The notes under the pieces were generated by a model. The model had not been told where the DNA came from and did not search any database. It saw only the letters and a program-made list of their open reading frames with translations. A program made the position numbers and the translations under genes. A DNA stretch of 44,561 nucleotides from Prosthecobacter sp. (GTDB lineage Bacteria > Verrucomicrobiota > Verrucomicrobiia > Verrucomicrobiales > Verrucomicrobiaceae): positions 1 to 44,561 of the forward strand of contig JAFMIR010000033.1 of NCBI GenBank assembly GCA_017853885.1, read 5' to 3'. This document shows positions 27,266 through 36,477 of this stretch, piece by piece. Each line of letters opens with the position of its first letter. Position 1 is the stretch's first letter.

Positions 27266-27961
27266 TCAGTCGTTTTCGACAGCCCCGGAATCAAAGTGCG
27301 TGCACAGCGATTTCTCCAGAGCATCCAAATCGGCGCAGACTGCGCCACAGTGTTCGACTAACAGGCGAAGTAATTTCAGCACCACATAAGTAACATAAGG
27401 AGTGTCTCGAGAATCGGTGAGTTCATCAAGATCTCCAACTGCTGCGCGCAAAGCGCCATGGGTGTATTGGCAGTAAACACGATATGCAGAATTATAGATG
27501 GCCGCTAATCCAGCATGATCTGCAACTTCAGACACGAAGAGCCTATCTTTACGAATATCCTCATTAGAACGGCAACTTCCGAAATAGGCTTTGAGTTGGT
27601 TTAGTGCGTCCTCCGCTTCCTGACGAGATGAAGGGTCTTTTGCAGCATATTTGTTTTCTTCTCGCCACTCCGCGCACGCCTCTTCGAAGAGAAAGTCTCC
27701 TCTGTTTATTGTGGCACACACGTTGAATAAAGCCTCAAGGCATGGTCTAACGAGTAATTTGGAGGCTTTGAAATTCAATTCCTTCAGCTTCAGAAATCCA
27801 GCGGCAGTATGATTCACAAAAGATGCAGTCCAGAACAAGTATCGAGCCTTGGCCTCAGCTTGAGCTCCCCCAAGCGAGTCTATAGCACCTGCGAGCGCCG
27901 CAATTGATTCAGACAATAGCGCGATAGGCTTGGTTTGTTCATTGGCAGTGACTTGTGGCAT
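27266..27961 (-). CDS. DUF5677-like hypothetical protein
   Basis: The 231-residue product is predicted to be mostly helical and cytoplasmic. Features include A-R-Y-L-F-W-T-A-S-F-V-N-H (about 39-51), S-K-L-L-V-R-P-C-L-E-A-L-F (67-79) and a Y-C-Q-Y-T-H-G segment near 162-168. I recall this pattern from the uncharacterised DUF5677 family, found in many accessory regions. The sequence is visibly more AT-rich than its neighbours, and it directly follows the repeat patch, both hints of acquisition by transfer. It starts 24 bp after the fumarase stop on the same strand. No function can be assigned. Confidence 0.75.
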   Translation of the reverse strand: MPQVTANEQTKPIALLSESIAALAGAIDSLGGAQAEAKARYLFWTASFVNHTAAGFLKLKELNFKASKLLVRPCLEALFNVCATINRGDFLFEEACAEWREENKYAAKDPSSRQEAEDALNQLKAYFGSCRSNEDIRKDRLFVSEVADHAGLAAIYNSAYRVYCQYTHGALRAAVGDLDELTDSRDTPYVTYVVLKLLRLLVEHCGAVCADLDALEKSLCTHFDSGAVEND

Positions 27962-27984
27962 TGTGGATCAAACGCTGTTCATAC

Positions 27985-29625
27985 TCAATGCTTCACCGAG
28001 CACCCTGGTCCGACGCTTTGGAAGAAGTCATTCCCTTTGTCGTCGATGAGGATGAACGCCGGGAAATCCTCGACCTCGATCTTCCAGATGGCTTCCATGC
28101 CGAGTTCGGGGAACTCGACGACTTCGACCTTCTTGATGTTTTCCTTGGCGAGGATGGCGGCGGGGCCGCCGATGCTGCCGAGGTAAAAGCCGCCGTGCTT
28201 CTTGCAGGCATCCGTGACCTGCTGGCCGCGATTTCCTTTGGCGATCATGATCATGCTGCCGCCGTGGCTTTGGAAGAGATCGACGTAGCTGTCCATGCGG
28301 CCGGCGGTGGTCGGACCAAAGCTGCCGCTGGGCATGCCGGCAGGTGTTTTGGCGGGGCCGGCATAATAGACGGGGTGATTTTTGAAGTAGTCGGGCAGCG
28401 GTTTGCCGGCATCGAGCATCTCCTTCAGCTTCGCATGCGCGATGTCGCGGGCGACGATGATGGGGCCGTTGATGAGGAGGCGCGTGGTGGTGGGATACTT
28501 GCTCAGCTCGGCGCGGATCTCGGCCATGGGGCGGTTCGTGTCGATGCGCACGGCATTGGTGTCTTTGCGGTGGCGCAACTCCTCGGGGATGTATTGTAGC
28601 GGATTGGTTTCGAGCTTCTCGATGAAGACGCCGTCACGGGTGATCTTGCCTTTCGCCTGGCGGTCGGCGGAGCAGGAAACGCCGATGCCGATGGGCAATG
28701 ACGCGCCGTGACGCGGCAGGCGGATGATGCGCACATCGAGCGCGAAGTATTTCCCGCCAAATTGCGCCCCGATGCCGCACTCACGGGCGGCCTGGAGCAT
28801 CTGCGCCTCCAGCTCGACATCGCGGAAGGCGCGGCCGTGTTCGTTGCCGGTCGTCGGGAGGTTGTCGTAATACTTCGTGGAGGCGAGTTTGACGTGTTTC
28901 ATCGTCGATTCGGCCGAGGTGCCGCCGATGACGAAGGTGAGGTGGTAAGGCGGGCACGCGGCGGTGCCGAGCGTGACCATTTTGTCGGTCAAAAACTTCA
29001 CGATGCTCTTCGGATTGAGCACGGCGCGGGTTTCTTGATACAGGAAGGCCTTGTTCGCCGAGCCACCGCCTTTGGCGATGAAGAGGAACTGATACGCGTC
29101 GCCATCGGTGGCATACAAATCGAGCTGCGCGGGCAGGTTGGTGCCGGTGTTCTTTTCGTCGAACATGTTCAGCGCGGCGTTTTGCGAGTAGCGCAGGTTG
29201 TTCTCCGTGTAGGCGAGATAGACGCCCTTTGAGAGCGCGGCCTCGTCACCGCCGCCAGTCCACACCTGCTGGCCTTTTTTGCCCATGATAATGGCGGTGC
29301 CTGTGTCCTGACAAAACGGCAGCAGACCCGCGGAGGCCACGTCGGCATTCTTGAGCATCGTGAGCGCCACCATGCGGTCGTTCTCGCTCGCTTCTTTGTC
29401 ATCAAGGATCGCGGCGACCTGCTTCAGGTGCTTCGGGCGTAGGAAGAAATTGATGTCATGAAACGCTTGGTTCGCCAGCAAGGTGAGCGCCTCGGGATCG
29501 ACGACGAGCATCTCCTTGTCGCCTAGTTTTTCGACGCGGACGTGATCCTTCGTCAGTAGGCGGTATTCGGTGTCGTCGGTGCCGAGTTCGAGGAGAGGTT
29601 GGTAGTGGAAAGCAGGGGTGGGCAT
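27985..29625 (-). CDS. Class I (iron-sulfur) fumarate hydratase
   Basis: The 546-residue product matches the FumA/FumB class in length and pattern. Three cysteines expected to hold the [4Fe-4S] cluster appear at C105 (P-F-C-Q-D-T-G-T), C224 (T-A-A-C-P-P-Y-H) and C318 (G-V-S-C-S-A-D), the positions I recall in E. coli FumA. G-G-T-S-A-E-S-T near 234-241 and [12 protein letters not shown] near 451-462 are further family blocks. The enzyme interconverts fumarate and malate in the citric acid cycle; class I enzymes are oxygen-sensitive. No signal peptide. It is divergent from a membrane hypothetical gene (132 bp apart) and is followed by the DUF5677-like gene. Confidence 0.95.
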   Translation of the reverse strand: MPTPAFHYQPLLELGTDDTEYRLLTKDHVRVEKLGDKEMLVVDPEALTLLANQAFHDINFFLRPKHLKQVAAILDDKEASENDRMVALTMLKNADVASAGLLPFCQDTGTAIIMGKKGQQVWTGGGDEAALSKGVYLAYTENNLRYSQNAALNMFDEKNTGTNLPAQLDLYATDGDAYQFLFIAKGGGSANKAFLYQETRAVLNPKSIVKFLTDKMVTLGTAACPPYHLTFVIGGTSAESTMKHVKLASTKYYDNLPTTGNEHGRAFRDVELEAQMLQAARECGIGAQFGGKYFALDVRIIRLPRHGASLPIGIGVSCSADRQAKGKITRDGVFIEKLETNPLQYIPEELRHRKDTNAVRIDTNRPMAEIRAELSKYPTTTRLLINGPIIVARDIAHAKLKEMLDAGKPLPDYFKNHPVYYAGPAKTPAGMPSGSFGPTTAGRMDSYVDLFQSHGGSMIMIAKGNRGQQVTDACKKHGGFYLGSIGGPAAILAKENIKKVEVVEFPELGMEAIWKIEVEDFPAFILIDDKGNDFFQSVGPGCSVKH

Positions 29626-29757
29626 AGCTTGAGTGAGCTAGCAGGGGTTTTGCAGGGCTGCAACGCCCCGGCAGCGATTCGAAGTCTCTGTTTTGCCTTG
29701 ATGGCGTGCTGCATGGTTCATTGACCATGGCGTTTACGTGAGTTCATACTGGAGGCG

Positions 29758-31149
29758 ATGACCGAAGATGATTTTCCTCCCGACAAGGCCGCAAGGCGGC
29801 CCGTTTCGTCGCGGGAAACTGGCTCGGAATGGCAGCATACTTCGAGAAATTTGCCACAGCGCCGGGACCTGCCGGCGTTTCAGGGATCTTGGTCTTGGCT
29901 GGTGCTGACCTTGCTGAGCTTGGGCGTGCTGATGTTTGTGTTCGTGGCTTGGCAGTATCTTCACGATGAGCCACGCGGTGCGGACGATGATTTGCGGCCC
30001 TTGCAGGCGCTGGATCAGACCCCGGTCATTCAGATGCCGAAAAAGGTGAAGCAGTTTCTTGAAACCGTGGCGCCGTTCCCCTCAGGCACCATGCCCACAA
30101 CGCCGCCTTGGTTGTGGGAAACGCCCACGCTGTCCCGGTTTTTCAAAGGCAATGGCGCTGCTTTGGACAACCTGCGTGATCTTTTGGAAGACCCGGACTG
30201 GCATGCGGCACATGCCTCGTGGCACGCAGCAGACCTTGGCAGTGATTTGCGGTGGTCGGTGGTCTTTGTCTTGAAGCAGGCAGAGAGTGCCTACCTTTCA
30301 CGTCTGGGGCAGGAGGAGGGCGCGTTTATGGCGGCAATCGATCTTGTCAATCTGGCGAAGCGTCTGGAGAAGATTTGGGCATGGCCATCATTTTATTCGC
30401 GGGCGCTGGAGGCACAGGAACTTGCGGCTCAGACGCTTGCGGAGCTTTTGAAGCAGACGCGTATTCCAGAAGCGACGTTGCGTCAGTATCAGCGGCAGTT
30501 CAGCCTCTGCTTGCCGTCTGATGAATGGCTGGTGCAGGCACTTGGTGCCTTTTACCTGCATGAGAAAAAGCTCCTTTTTGGCCCAGCGAGTGGTGAGCCG
30601 CTCGATACCATGCCTGGGGGGGTTCAGTTGGAGCGGCCGCGTCGTTTGTTCTTCAAGCCTCATAGCACGTTGCAGCTCTTTGTGGATCAGTTTCGCCGTC
30701 TGCGAATGGAGGCACAGGCGCCGTTGGCCAATACGGGCCTCATCAGTGTGGACAATGCTATCTCAATGCATTCGCAGCGTTTTCAGCCGAATGCCGAAGG
30801 TGTGGCTTACTGCACCAACCGCATGTCCGCTTATCGCTCGCTGCCAGCTAGGCTGGGCCTAGCTAAGGCACGCGGCGCGCTGTTGGTAACCTTGTTTGCG
30901 ATGCGTCGATGTGTGGCGGAGCAGCGCACACTGCCTCCGAGCTTGGAGAGCTTGCGGCCGAAGTATCTGCTCGACGTGCCGCTCGATCCCTTTTCGGCTG
31001 CGCCACTTCATTATGACATCCGACTTGGCAGAATCTGGTCAGTGGGTGCGGATCTGAAATCGCAGGGCGGAGCGCCGACAAGTCCGCCGATGAGTGATGA
31101 CAAGGAACCGACGGTGGAAATCGACATTGGAATCACCTCAACGGACTGA
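29758..31149 (+). CDS. Membrane-anchored hypothetical protein
   Basis: The 463-residue product has a polar 45-residue N-terminus, one transmembrane helix (about 46-66) and a large, mostly helical, presumably periplasmic part. No family was recognised. The C-terminus (Y-L-L-D-V-P-L-D-P-F followed by I-W-S-V-G-A-D) resembles the end of planctomycete/verrucomicrobial proteins related to pseudopilin-like or secretion-linked hypotheticals; this is a weak resemblance. GGAGG ends 2 nt before the ATG at 29758, which is closer than usual. It is 95 bp upstream of rlmH on the same strand. Divergent from fumarase. Confidence 0.8.
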   Translation: MTEDDFPPDKAARRPVSSRETGSEWQHTSRNLPQRRDLPAFQGSWSWLVLTLLSLGVLMFVFVAWQYLHDEPRGADDDLRPLQALDQTPVIQMPKKVKQFLETVAPFPSGTMPTTPPWLWETPTLSRFFKGNGAALDNLRDLLEDPDWHAAHASWHAADLGSDLRWSVVFVLKQAESAYLSRLGQEEGAFMAAIDLVNLAKRLEKIWAWPSFYSRALEAQELAAQTLAELLKQTRIPEATLRQYQRQFSLCLPSDEWLVQALGAFYLHEKKLLFGPASGEPLDTMPGGVQLERPRRLFFKPHSTLQLFVDQFRRLRMEAQAPLANTGLISVDNAISMHSQRFQPNAEGVAYCTNRMSAYRSLPARLGLAKARGALLVTLFAMRRCVAEQRTLPPSLESLRPKYLLDVPLDPFSAAPLHYDIRLGRIWSVGADLKSQGGAPTSPPMSDDKEPTVEIDIGITSTD

Positions 31150-31244
31150 TGACGATTCATTGGGTTCAAATGAACTGATCTGCTGAGCTCCAAGAATGGG
31201 CATTTGGCGATTGAAACCTTGGGTGTCCCACGTCATTCAAAAGC

Positions 31245-31685
31245 ATGACATGGCGCTTTATCACGGTCGGCAAACCGGTTTTTTCGTGGGCTCGTGAAGC
31301 TTCGGATATGTATTTGGAACGTTTGAGAAATCACACCAAATTCGAACAGGTGATGATCAAAGACGGGCCGCGTAAACAAGTAGAGCCCCAGTTGCTTGCA
31401 GCGTCTGAAAAGTCGTGGCGCATCGTGCTCGACGAGAGGGGTAAGACTTTGAGAAGCATGGAGATGGCCCGTTGGATCGAATCTCGCCAGATGATGGGTG
31501 TGAAATGCGCTAGCCTTATCATCGGTGGTGCCGAAGGGCATTCCGATGTGCTCCGTGAAGCGGCGGATGAGATATGGAGCCTTTCTTCACTCACCTTACA
31601 GCATGAGGTGGCGCGCGTGGTCCTACTGGAGCAGGTGTATCGAGCTCACACGATCCTCCGTGGTGAGCCTTACCACCGCGAGTGA
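31245..31685 (+). CDS. rlmH: 23S rRNA (pseudouridine-1915-N3)-methyltransferase
   Basis: The 146-residue product has the RlmH pattern: a trefoil-knot SPOUT fold with I-I-G-G-A-E-G-H-S near 91-99 for S-adenosylmethionine binding and, at the C-terminus, L-Q-H-E-V-A-R-V-V-L-L-E-Q-V-Y-R-A followed by P-Y-H-R. It methylates pseudouridine 1915 in helix 69 of 23S rRNA. Length is close to the usual ~155. No signal peptide. It lies 95 bp after the membrane hypothetical. Confidence 0.93.
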   Translation: MTWRFITVGKPVFSWAREASDMYLERLRNHTKFEQVMIKDGPRKQVEPQLLAASEKSWRIVLDERGKTLRSMEMARWIESRQMMGVKCASLIIGGAEGHSDVLREAADEIWSLSSLTLQHEVARVVLLEQVYRAHTILRGEPYHRE

Positions 31686-31804
31686 AAAAGGATTCCGTAT
31701 CTCCGCGAGTTCTCATCCATTTGCGAGCGGGCCCTTGGCAAAGCTCCGCAGATTTCCAAAAACATCCGCCGCGGATCATTCATAGGGTGACCGATGGAGC
31801 ATCA

Positions 31805-31842
31805 AAACAAAAAACCCTGCGGGCAGATTCACCCGCAGGGTT
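31805..31842 (-). terminator. Intrinsic terminator of the peroxiredoxin gene
   Basis: On the minus strand an 11-bp stem AACCCTGCGGG / CCCGCAGGGTT (31842-31832 and 31823-31813) with an 8-nt loop is followed by TTTTTTG-type T-rich sequence. It begins 24 bp after the minus-strand peroxiredoxin stop. The plus-strand gene rlmH ends 127 bp away. Confidence 0.9.
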
Positions 31843-31866
31843 CTCGAAAGAAGCCAACCGTTTTGA

Positions 31867-32478
31867 TCAATTTGCCAGCACACTGGCCACATTGCCGACG
31901 ATGTCCTTGCCGGGCTTCAGGGTTTTCGCGCCGGGCGTCCACTTGGCTGGGCAGGCTTCGGATGGATTGCTCATGAGATGCACATTGGCTTCCATTTTGC
32001 GCACAAGTTCATCCGCATTGCGGCCCACATTATAGAAGTTTATCTCAGAGGACACCAGCTTGCCCTCTGGATTTATGATGAAGGTGCCACGGAGAGCGAG
32101 GCCTGTAGCGGAGTCATACACGCCGAAAAGACGGCTCACCGTGCCGGTTGGGTCAGCTGCGAGCGTGTATTTCACGTTTTTCATGAGACCTTCCGTGTTG
32201 CGCCACATCATGTGAGCGAACTTGGTATCCGTTGAAACGGCGATGACGTGGGCGCCGAGTTTCTCCAGCTTAACGTGCTGTTCGGCGAGGTCGGCGAGCT
32301 CTGTGGGACACACGAAGGTGAAGTCAGCCGGGTAAAAAACGAGGATCGTCCACTTGCCTGCCTTTTTCAGTTCGCTGAGCGATATGCTACCAAAGTCACC
32401 TTTGGCAGGCTCGTAAGTTTCCATGGAGAAATCGGGCACATGGGCGCCGACGGAGACGGGAGTGGTGAGGTTTTCCAT
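31867..32478 (-). CDS. 2-Cys peroxiredoxin (AhpC/Tsa type)
   Basis: ATG 32478 gives a 203-residue product; the longer frame adds 11 residues before the family's usual start. The peroxidatic Cys57 is in F-T-F-V-C-P-T-E, and the resolving Cys176 is in E-A-C-P-A-K-W, followed by a long C-terminal tail typical of Prx1/AhpC. W-R-N-T near 92-95 and G-V-Y-D near 119-122 also fit. It should reduce hydrogen peroxide and organic hydroperoxides. An AhpF or thioredoxin reductase partner is not in the window. No signal peptide. It is divergent from the third sulfatase (113 bp between starts). Confidence 0.94.
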   Translation of the reverse strand: MENLTTPVSVGAHVPDFSMETYEPAKGDFGSISLSELKKAGKWTILVFYPADFTFVCPTELADLAEQHVKLEKLGAHVIAVSTDTKFAHMMWRNTEGLMKNVKYTLAADPTGTVSRLFGVYDSATGLALRGTFIINPEGKLVSSEINFYNVGRNADELVRKMEANVHLMSNPSEACPAKWTPGAKTLKPGKDIVGNVASVLAN

Positions 32479-32590
32479 AAAGTGGTTTGAGTTGAAGAGA
32501 GCACGACTCATGCTGCCGAACGCCTGTGGGTCAAATGCAAAGGTTTTGCGCGGAACAAGAACTCAAGGTGCGGCCACGTTTCAGCAACCC

Positions 32591-33997
32591 ATGAAGCGCT
32601 TTCTCCTATGTCTTTGTTCATTGGGCATCTTTCATTCGACTCATGCGGCGCAGCCGAATGTCCTTTTGCTCATGTCCGACGATCTTGCAGCGACGTTGGG
32701 CTGTTACGGGCATCCACAGGCCAAAACGCCACATCTGGATGCGCTTGCCAGACGTGGCGTCGTTTTCAACAAAGCCTATTGTCAGTTCCCGCATTGCAAT
32801 CCCTCGCGTTCATCCATGCTAACCGGCATGCGACCCAACACCACGCGGGTCACGAACAATGAGGACAACCTTTACAAGAACCACCCTGGTGTTCTAACCA
32901 TGCCGCACCACTTCCGTGAAAACGGTTACGCCACCGCCCGCTGCGGCAAAATCTTCCATCTTGGCGTGCCCAGTGGACTCGAAAGCATGGATGACCCGCA
33001 AGGTTGGGATTTTGGCACACCTTTCGAGAGCGAGCTGCCATTCCCGCCAGGCCGTCAGAGCCTAGTTCAGGTGAGGCAAGGCAAAAAAGACGGCCTCGGC
33101 TGGCAGGAAATCCCCGGCGATGACGATCAACTCGTCGATGGCGTCTTCGCCAAAACGGCCATCGAATGGCTTGGCAAGCGTGAGGGCGGCAAGCCGTTCT
33201 TCCTCGCCGTCGGGTTCCATCGACCTCATCTGCCGCTCGTGGCACCGGCGAAGTATTTTGATTTATATCCCTTCGAAAGCATCACCCTGGCCGAAGCCCC
33301 CTCCGACGATGAAGCCGATATCCCCGAGCCTGCACGCAACGGTGCCGTGCCGAGCTACATGCTCACCGCAACGTCCGAGCAGCGCCGTGCCGCTATCCGC
33401 GCCTACCTCGCTTGCGTGAGTTACGTCGATGCACAAGTGGGTCGGTTGATCGCATCGCTCAAAGAGGCTGGTCTTGATGACAACACGATCATCCTCTTCA
33501 CCTCCGACCACGGTTGGCATCTCGGCGAGCACGGGTTGTGGCACAAACGCAGCCTCTTCGAGGAAAGCGCACGCGTGCCCTTCATTCTTGCCACGCCCGG
33601 CATGAAAACCGCAGGTCAGCGCAGCAATAGCCTCATCGAGCTCACTGACGTTTTCCCGACGCTCTGCGATCTGTGCGGTGTCTCCGCGCCAAAACAGCTC
33701 GAAGGCAAAAGCCTGCGTCCCTTCATCGAAAACGCCTCCGCCGAGATCCACACCGCAGCCTTCACCCAGGCCCGCCGCGGAAAAAAAGCCGAATTCTGGG
33801 GTCGTACGATACGCACCGTCCGCTGGCGGTGCACCGAATGGAATGAAGGCCGCAACGGGATCGAACTTTATGACCACGAAACCGATCCGCAGGAGTTCAC
33901 CAATCTCGCCAGCGACCCCAAGCATGCTGCCACGCTCCAAGAGCTGCGAGGCGCACTCGCTGCAAAACTCCCGCCCATCGTGATGAGTGCGAAGTGA
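32591..33997 (+). CDS. Secreted iduronate-2-sulfatase-like sulfatase (C-N-P-S-R)
   Basis: ATG 32591 is chosen because it begins the signal peptide M-K-R-F-L-L-C-L-C-S-L-G-I-F-H; the upstream frame overlaps the peroxiredoxin gene. The 468-residue product has L-L-M-S-D-D-L (metal Asp pair near 30-31), the formylglycine motif C-N-P-S-R at 69-73, and a G-F-H-R-P-H-L-P block shared with iduronate-2-sulfatase-type enzymes. F-T-S-D-H-G-W-H and L-G-E-H-G-L-W-H-K complete the active site. It probably desulfates uronic-acid-containing glycans. A gene for an MFS organic-anion-like transporter follows 74 bp downstream on the same strand. Confidence 0.93.
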   Translation: MKRFLLCLCSLGIFHSTHAAQPNVLLLMSDDLAATLGCYGHPQAKTPHLDALARRGVVFNKAYCQFPHCNPSRSSMLTGMRPNTTRVTNNEDNLYKNHPGVLTMPHHFRENGYATARCGKIFHLGVPSGLESMDDPQGWDFGTPFESELPFPPGRQSLVQVRQGKKDGLGWQEIPGDDDQLVDGVFAKTAIEWLGKREGGKPFFLAVGFHRPHLPLVAPAKYFDLYPFESITLAEAPSDDEADIPEPARNGAVPSYMLTATSEQRRAAIRAYLACVSYVDAQVGRLIASLKEAGLDDNTIILFTSDHGWHLGEHGLWHKRSLFEESARVPFILATPGMKTAGQRSNSLIELTDVFPTLCDLCGVSAPKQLEGKSLRPFIENASAEIHTAAFTQARRGKKAEFWGRTIRTVRWRCTEWNEGRNGIELYDHETDPQEFTNLASDPKHAATLQELRGALAAKLPPIVMSAK

Positions 33998-34071
33998 TCG
34001 GGTGTGCGTGATTCTGCATCGCGCACCGTATGTGACATCTTTGATTCTTGATCCCTGATTCCACATCACTC

Positions 34072-35304
34072 ATGCGCCCTCACTATTGGAAATGGTACGT
34101 TTGCGGTCTGCTGTTGCTAGCCACGACCATCAATTACATGGATCGCGTCACGCTGGCGAATGCCTCCGTGCGGGTGACGGCTGAGTTTGGGCTCAGTGAG
34201 GAGCAGTATGGCAATCTGGAGCTCATCTTTGGCTGGGCCTTTGCGGCAGGATCGCTCGTCTTTGGGCTGCTGGCGGACCGCGTGCGGGTCTATTGGTTGT
34301 ATCCGGTCGTCTTGGCCGGCTGGTCAGTCATGGGCATGATTTCCGGTTGGACCCGCAGCTACACGGAGCTGTTGGTCTGCCGTATGCTGCTCGGTTTCTT
34401 CGAGGCCGGACACTGGCCTTGTGCCTTGAAGACCACCTTTGCTCTGCTTGATGAAAAAGATCGCACCATGGGAAACAGCGTGTTGCAAAGCGGCGCCAGT
34501 ATCGGTGCCATTGTCACGCCGCAAATCATGAAGGCGCTTCTGACTAACGATATTGGTTCATGGAGGAATGCCTTTGTCATTGTCGGCGCAGTGGGCCTCG
34601 GATGGGTTGCGGTTTGGTTTGTTTCGATGCGACCTCATGAGCTCAAAACGGCGGCCGTGGCTGAAAAAGCCGCTGGAGGACCGCGACTGTTTGATTTGAT
34701 TCTCAGCCGACGTTTTTGGGCTCTCGCCTTGCTTATCACAGGCACGCAGACCGTTTGGCACATCTACCGCGTGTGGCTCATGAAGTTTCTACAGACCGGC
34801 CGCGGTTACAGCGAGGCAGCAGCGCTCAATTTCCAGAGCGCTTATTACATCGCCACCGATGTCGGCTGTGTACTTGCGGGCGTGGTTTCCATCTGGCTGG
34901 CTAAAAAAGGTCTTAGTGCGCACGGCGCACGTCGATGGGTCTATGCTGGAGCGTGTGGGCTAACTTCGCTCAGTGTGGCGCTGCCATGGCTGCCGCAGGG
35001 GGGGCTCTTGCTTGGCGTTCTGCTTATCATCGGCGGTGGGGCTCTTGCGTTGTTTCCCTGCTATTACAGCTTCGTTCAGGAGGTTTCTGCCACACACGTG
35101 GGCCGTATCACGGGCCTGCTGAGCATGTGGGTATGGGCGGTGACTTCGCCACTGCACACGCTTTTTGGATGGATTGCCGATCAAACACACTCGTATGACC
35201 AAGGTCTGGTTATCGCGGGTCTTACCCCTTGGCTTGGCGTCATCGCGATGAAACTGCTGTGGGATTTGCCAAAAGGCCGTGCCCACGGCAGTCTGCCCTC
35301 GTGA
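34072..35304 (+). CDS. MFS transporter, organic anion:cation symporter type
   Basis: ATG 34072 gives a 410-residue protein with about 12 transmembrane helices. Visible are N-Y-M-D-R-V-T-L-A-N in helix 1, G-L-L-A-D-R-V-R between helices 2 and 3, and G-F-F-E-A-G-H-W-P near helix 4. The N-Y-x-D-R and E-A-x-x-x-P patterns are typical of the ACS family (hexuronate, glucarate, phthalate carriers). It could import acidic sugars freed by the adjacent sulfatase, which is an inference from neighbourhood only. Its TGA overlaps the GTG of coaX (GTGA), so coaX is translationally coupled. Confidence 0.9.
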   Translation: MRPHYWKWYVCGLLLLATTINYMDRVTLANASVRVTAEFGLSEEQYGNLELIFGWAFAAGSLVFGLLADRVRVYWLYPVVLAGWSVMGMISGWTRSYTELLVCRMLLGFFEAGHWPCALKTTFALLDEKDRTMGNSVLQSGASIGAIVTPQIMKALLTNDIGSWRNAFVIVGAVGLGWVAVWFVSMRPHELKTAAVAEKAAGGPRLFDLILSRRFWALALLITGTQTVWHIYRVWLMKFLQTGRGYSEAAALNFQSAYYIATDVGCVLAGVVSIWLAKKGLSAHGARRWVYAGACGLTSLSVALPWLPQGGLLLGVLLIIGGGALALFPCYYSFVQEVSATHVGRITGLLSMWVWAVTSPLHTLFGWIADQTHSYDQGLVIAGLTPWLGVIAMKLLWDLPKGRAHGSLPS

Positions 35305-36026
35305 TCACCCACCAACTGCTCATCGACGTCGGCAATGGCCGCACAAAATTCGGACTCGCCACCGCGGAGGCGATCTTAGACCGGCGCGAGCATGCCACAC
35401 GTGAGATTTCACCGGAAAGTGTGCACCAAGCGATCGCGGGTTGGCAGTTTGATCGCGTGGTGCTCTGCAGCGTCGTGCCCAATGCCATCGAGGCCTTTCG
35501 CGAGGTGTTTGGACGCTCGCTGATCGAATTGAAGCACACCACTCCCATGAATATTGGCATCCGCTATCCCCAGCCGGAGACCATTGGTGCCGATCGCCTC
35601 GCGAATGCCGTCGCGCTGGCGCAGATGCACGGCGCACCGGGCATTGTGATCGATTTTGGCACGGCGGTGACCTTCGACATCCTCAGTGCGGATCAATGTT
35701 ACATCGGTGGTGTTATCGCTCCTGGCTTGCGCTTGATGACGGACTACCTGCACGAGCGCACGGCCCTGCTGCCACGTGTCGATTTGAGCGAGCCGACGAA
35801 CGCCATCGGCACCAGCACAAAGGACGCTATTCTCGCCGGAGCTGCTATTGGTTACCGCGGCATGGTGAAGGGTATCCTAGAGGCGCTGCGCCAAGAACTT
35901 GTCTCACCGAAGATCGTTGCCACCGGCGGTGATGCCGCTTGGATCGTCAGTGGCATGGAGGAGAGCATTCTTGTGGATGCTGACCTGACACTGCATGGTT
36001 TGCGCTTGGTAGGGAACAGTGCTTGA
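35301..36026 (+). CDS. coaX: Type III pantothenate kinase
   Basis: GTG 35301 is taken as start, since the product then begins I-T-H-Q-L-L-I-D-V-G-N-G-R-T-K, the CoaX N-terminus, and the GTG overlaps the MFS stop; the longer open frame lies inside the transporter gene. The 241-residue protein has the phosphate-binding D-V-G-N-G-R-T-K (9-16), G-A-D-R-L-A-N-A (about 100-107) and D-F-G-T-A-V-T-F-D (about 118-126). CoaX phosphorylates pantothenate, the first step to coenzyme A, and is not inhibited by CoA. It is followed by the rpmB terminator region. Confidence 0.93.
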   Translation: MITHQLLIDVGNGRTKFGLATAEAILDRREHATREISPESVHQAIAGWQFDRVVLCSVVPNAIEAFREVFGRSLIELKHTTPMNIGIRYPQPETIGADRLANAVALAQMHGAPGIVIDFGTAVTFDILSADQCYIGGVIAPGLRLMTDYLHERTALLPRVDLSEPTNAIGTSTKDAILAGAAIGYRGMVKGILEALRQELVSPKIVATGGDAAWIVSGMEESILVDADLTLHGLRLVGNSA

Positions 36027-36030
36027 ACAC

Positions 36031-36059
36031 AAAAAAGCGGAGCCGTTTCCGGCTCCGCT
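36031..36059 (-). terminator. Intrinsic terminator of rpmB
   Basis: On the minus strand a perfect 10-bp stem AGCGGAGCCG / CGGCTCCGCT (36059-36050 and 36045-36036) with a 4-nt loop is followed by T residues (36036-36031). It starts 30 bp after the rpmB stop. For the convergent coaX transcript the same hairpin has no following T-run, so it works mainly for the minus strand. Confidence 0.88.
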
Positions 36060-36089
36060 AGAGAAAAAATTCGAATGGACGTATGATTT

Positions 36090-36353
36090 TTAAACCAAGC
36101 CGGCGGCCTTGAGGGTCTTGAAGGCACCGTTTTTGTTCACGGTTTTCAAAGCGCGGGCGGTGAGCTTCACCTCGACGAATTTGCCGAGCTCAGGCACCCA
36201 GATGCGTTTTTTGCGCAAGTTGGGAAGAATGACGCGCTTCACGCGCTTAGTGATGTGTCGACCGATACCGCCTTCTTTCTTGGCTTTACCGCTACGATGA
36301 ATGTGGTGACCACGAGTGACGCCGACGCCGGTGATTTGACAAACTTTAGCCAT
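36090..36353 (-). CDS. rpmB: Large ribosomal subunit protein bL28
   Basis: ATG 36353 gives an 87-residue protein; the open frame extends far upstream into the nuoI gene and is not coding there. It begins A-K-V-C-Q-I-T-G-V-G-V-T-R-G-H-H and continues with R-H-I-T-K-R-V-K-R-V-I-L-P-N-L and V-K-L-T-A-R-A-L-K-T. That is the L28 pattern and length. Cys is present in the first motif without a full zinc-binding set. The gene lies between coaX (convergent) and nuoI (same strand, 124 bp upstream) and has its own terminator and a possible promoter. Confidence 0.96.
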   Translation of the reverse strand: MAKVCQITGVGVTRGHHIHRSGKAKKEGGIGRHITKRVKRVILPNLRKKRIWVPELGKFVEVKLTARALKTVNKNGAFKTLKAAGLV

Positions 36354-36385
36354 AAGAAAGGGAAGGGGGTGAGAAAGGGGGGAGG

Positions 36386-36413
36386 ATGGTAACCACCGAG
36401 GGATGCCCGTCAA
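36386..36413 (-). promoter_or_regulatory. rpmB: Possible rpmB promoter
   Basis: On the minus strand TTGACG (36413-36408) and TACCAT (36391-36386) are separated by 16 bp, about 33 bp upstream of the rpmB ATG. The -35 is close to consensus; the -10 is weak. Sequence-only guess. Confidence 0.3.
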
Positions 36414-36477
36414 ATGTTTTGGACGTCCCTTTTGTGTGGGGAGAGGCTGGAAACAGTCTTTTCGAGGGGGGAACAGG

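Noticed and set aside
28708..29232. 174-codon plus-strand open frame
   Set aside because: Antisense to the fumarase gene; no homology.
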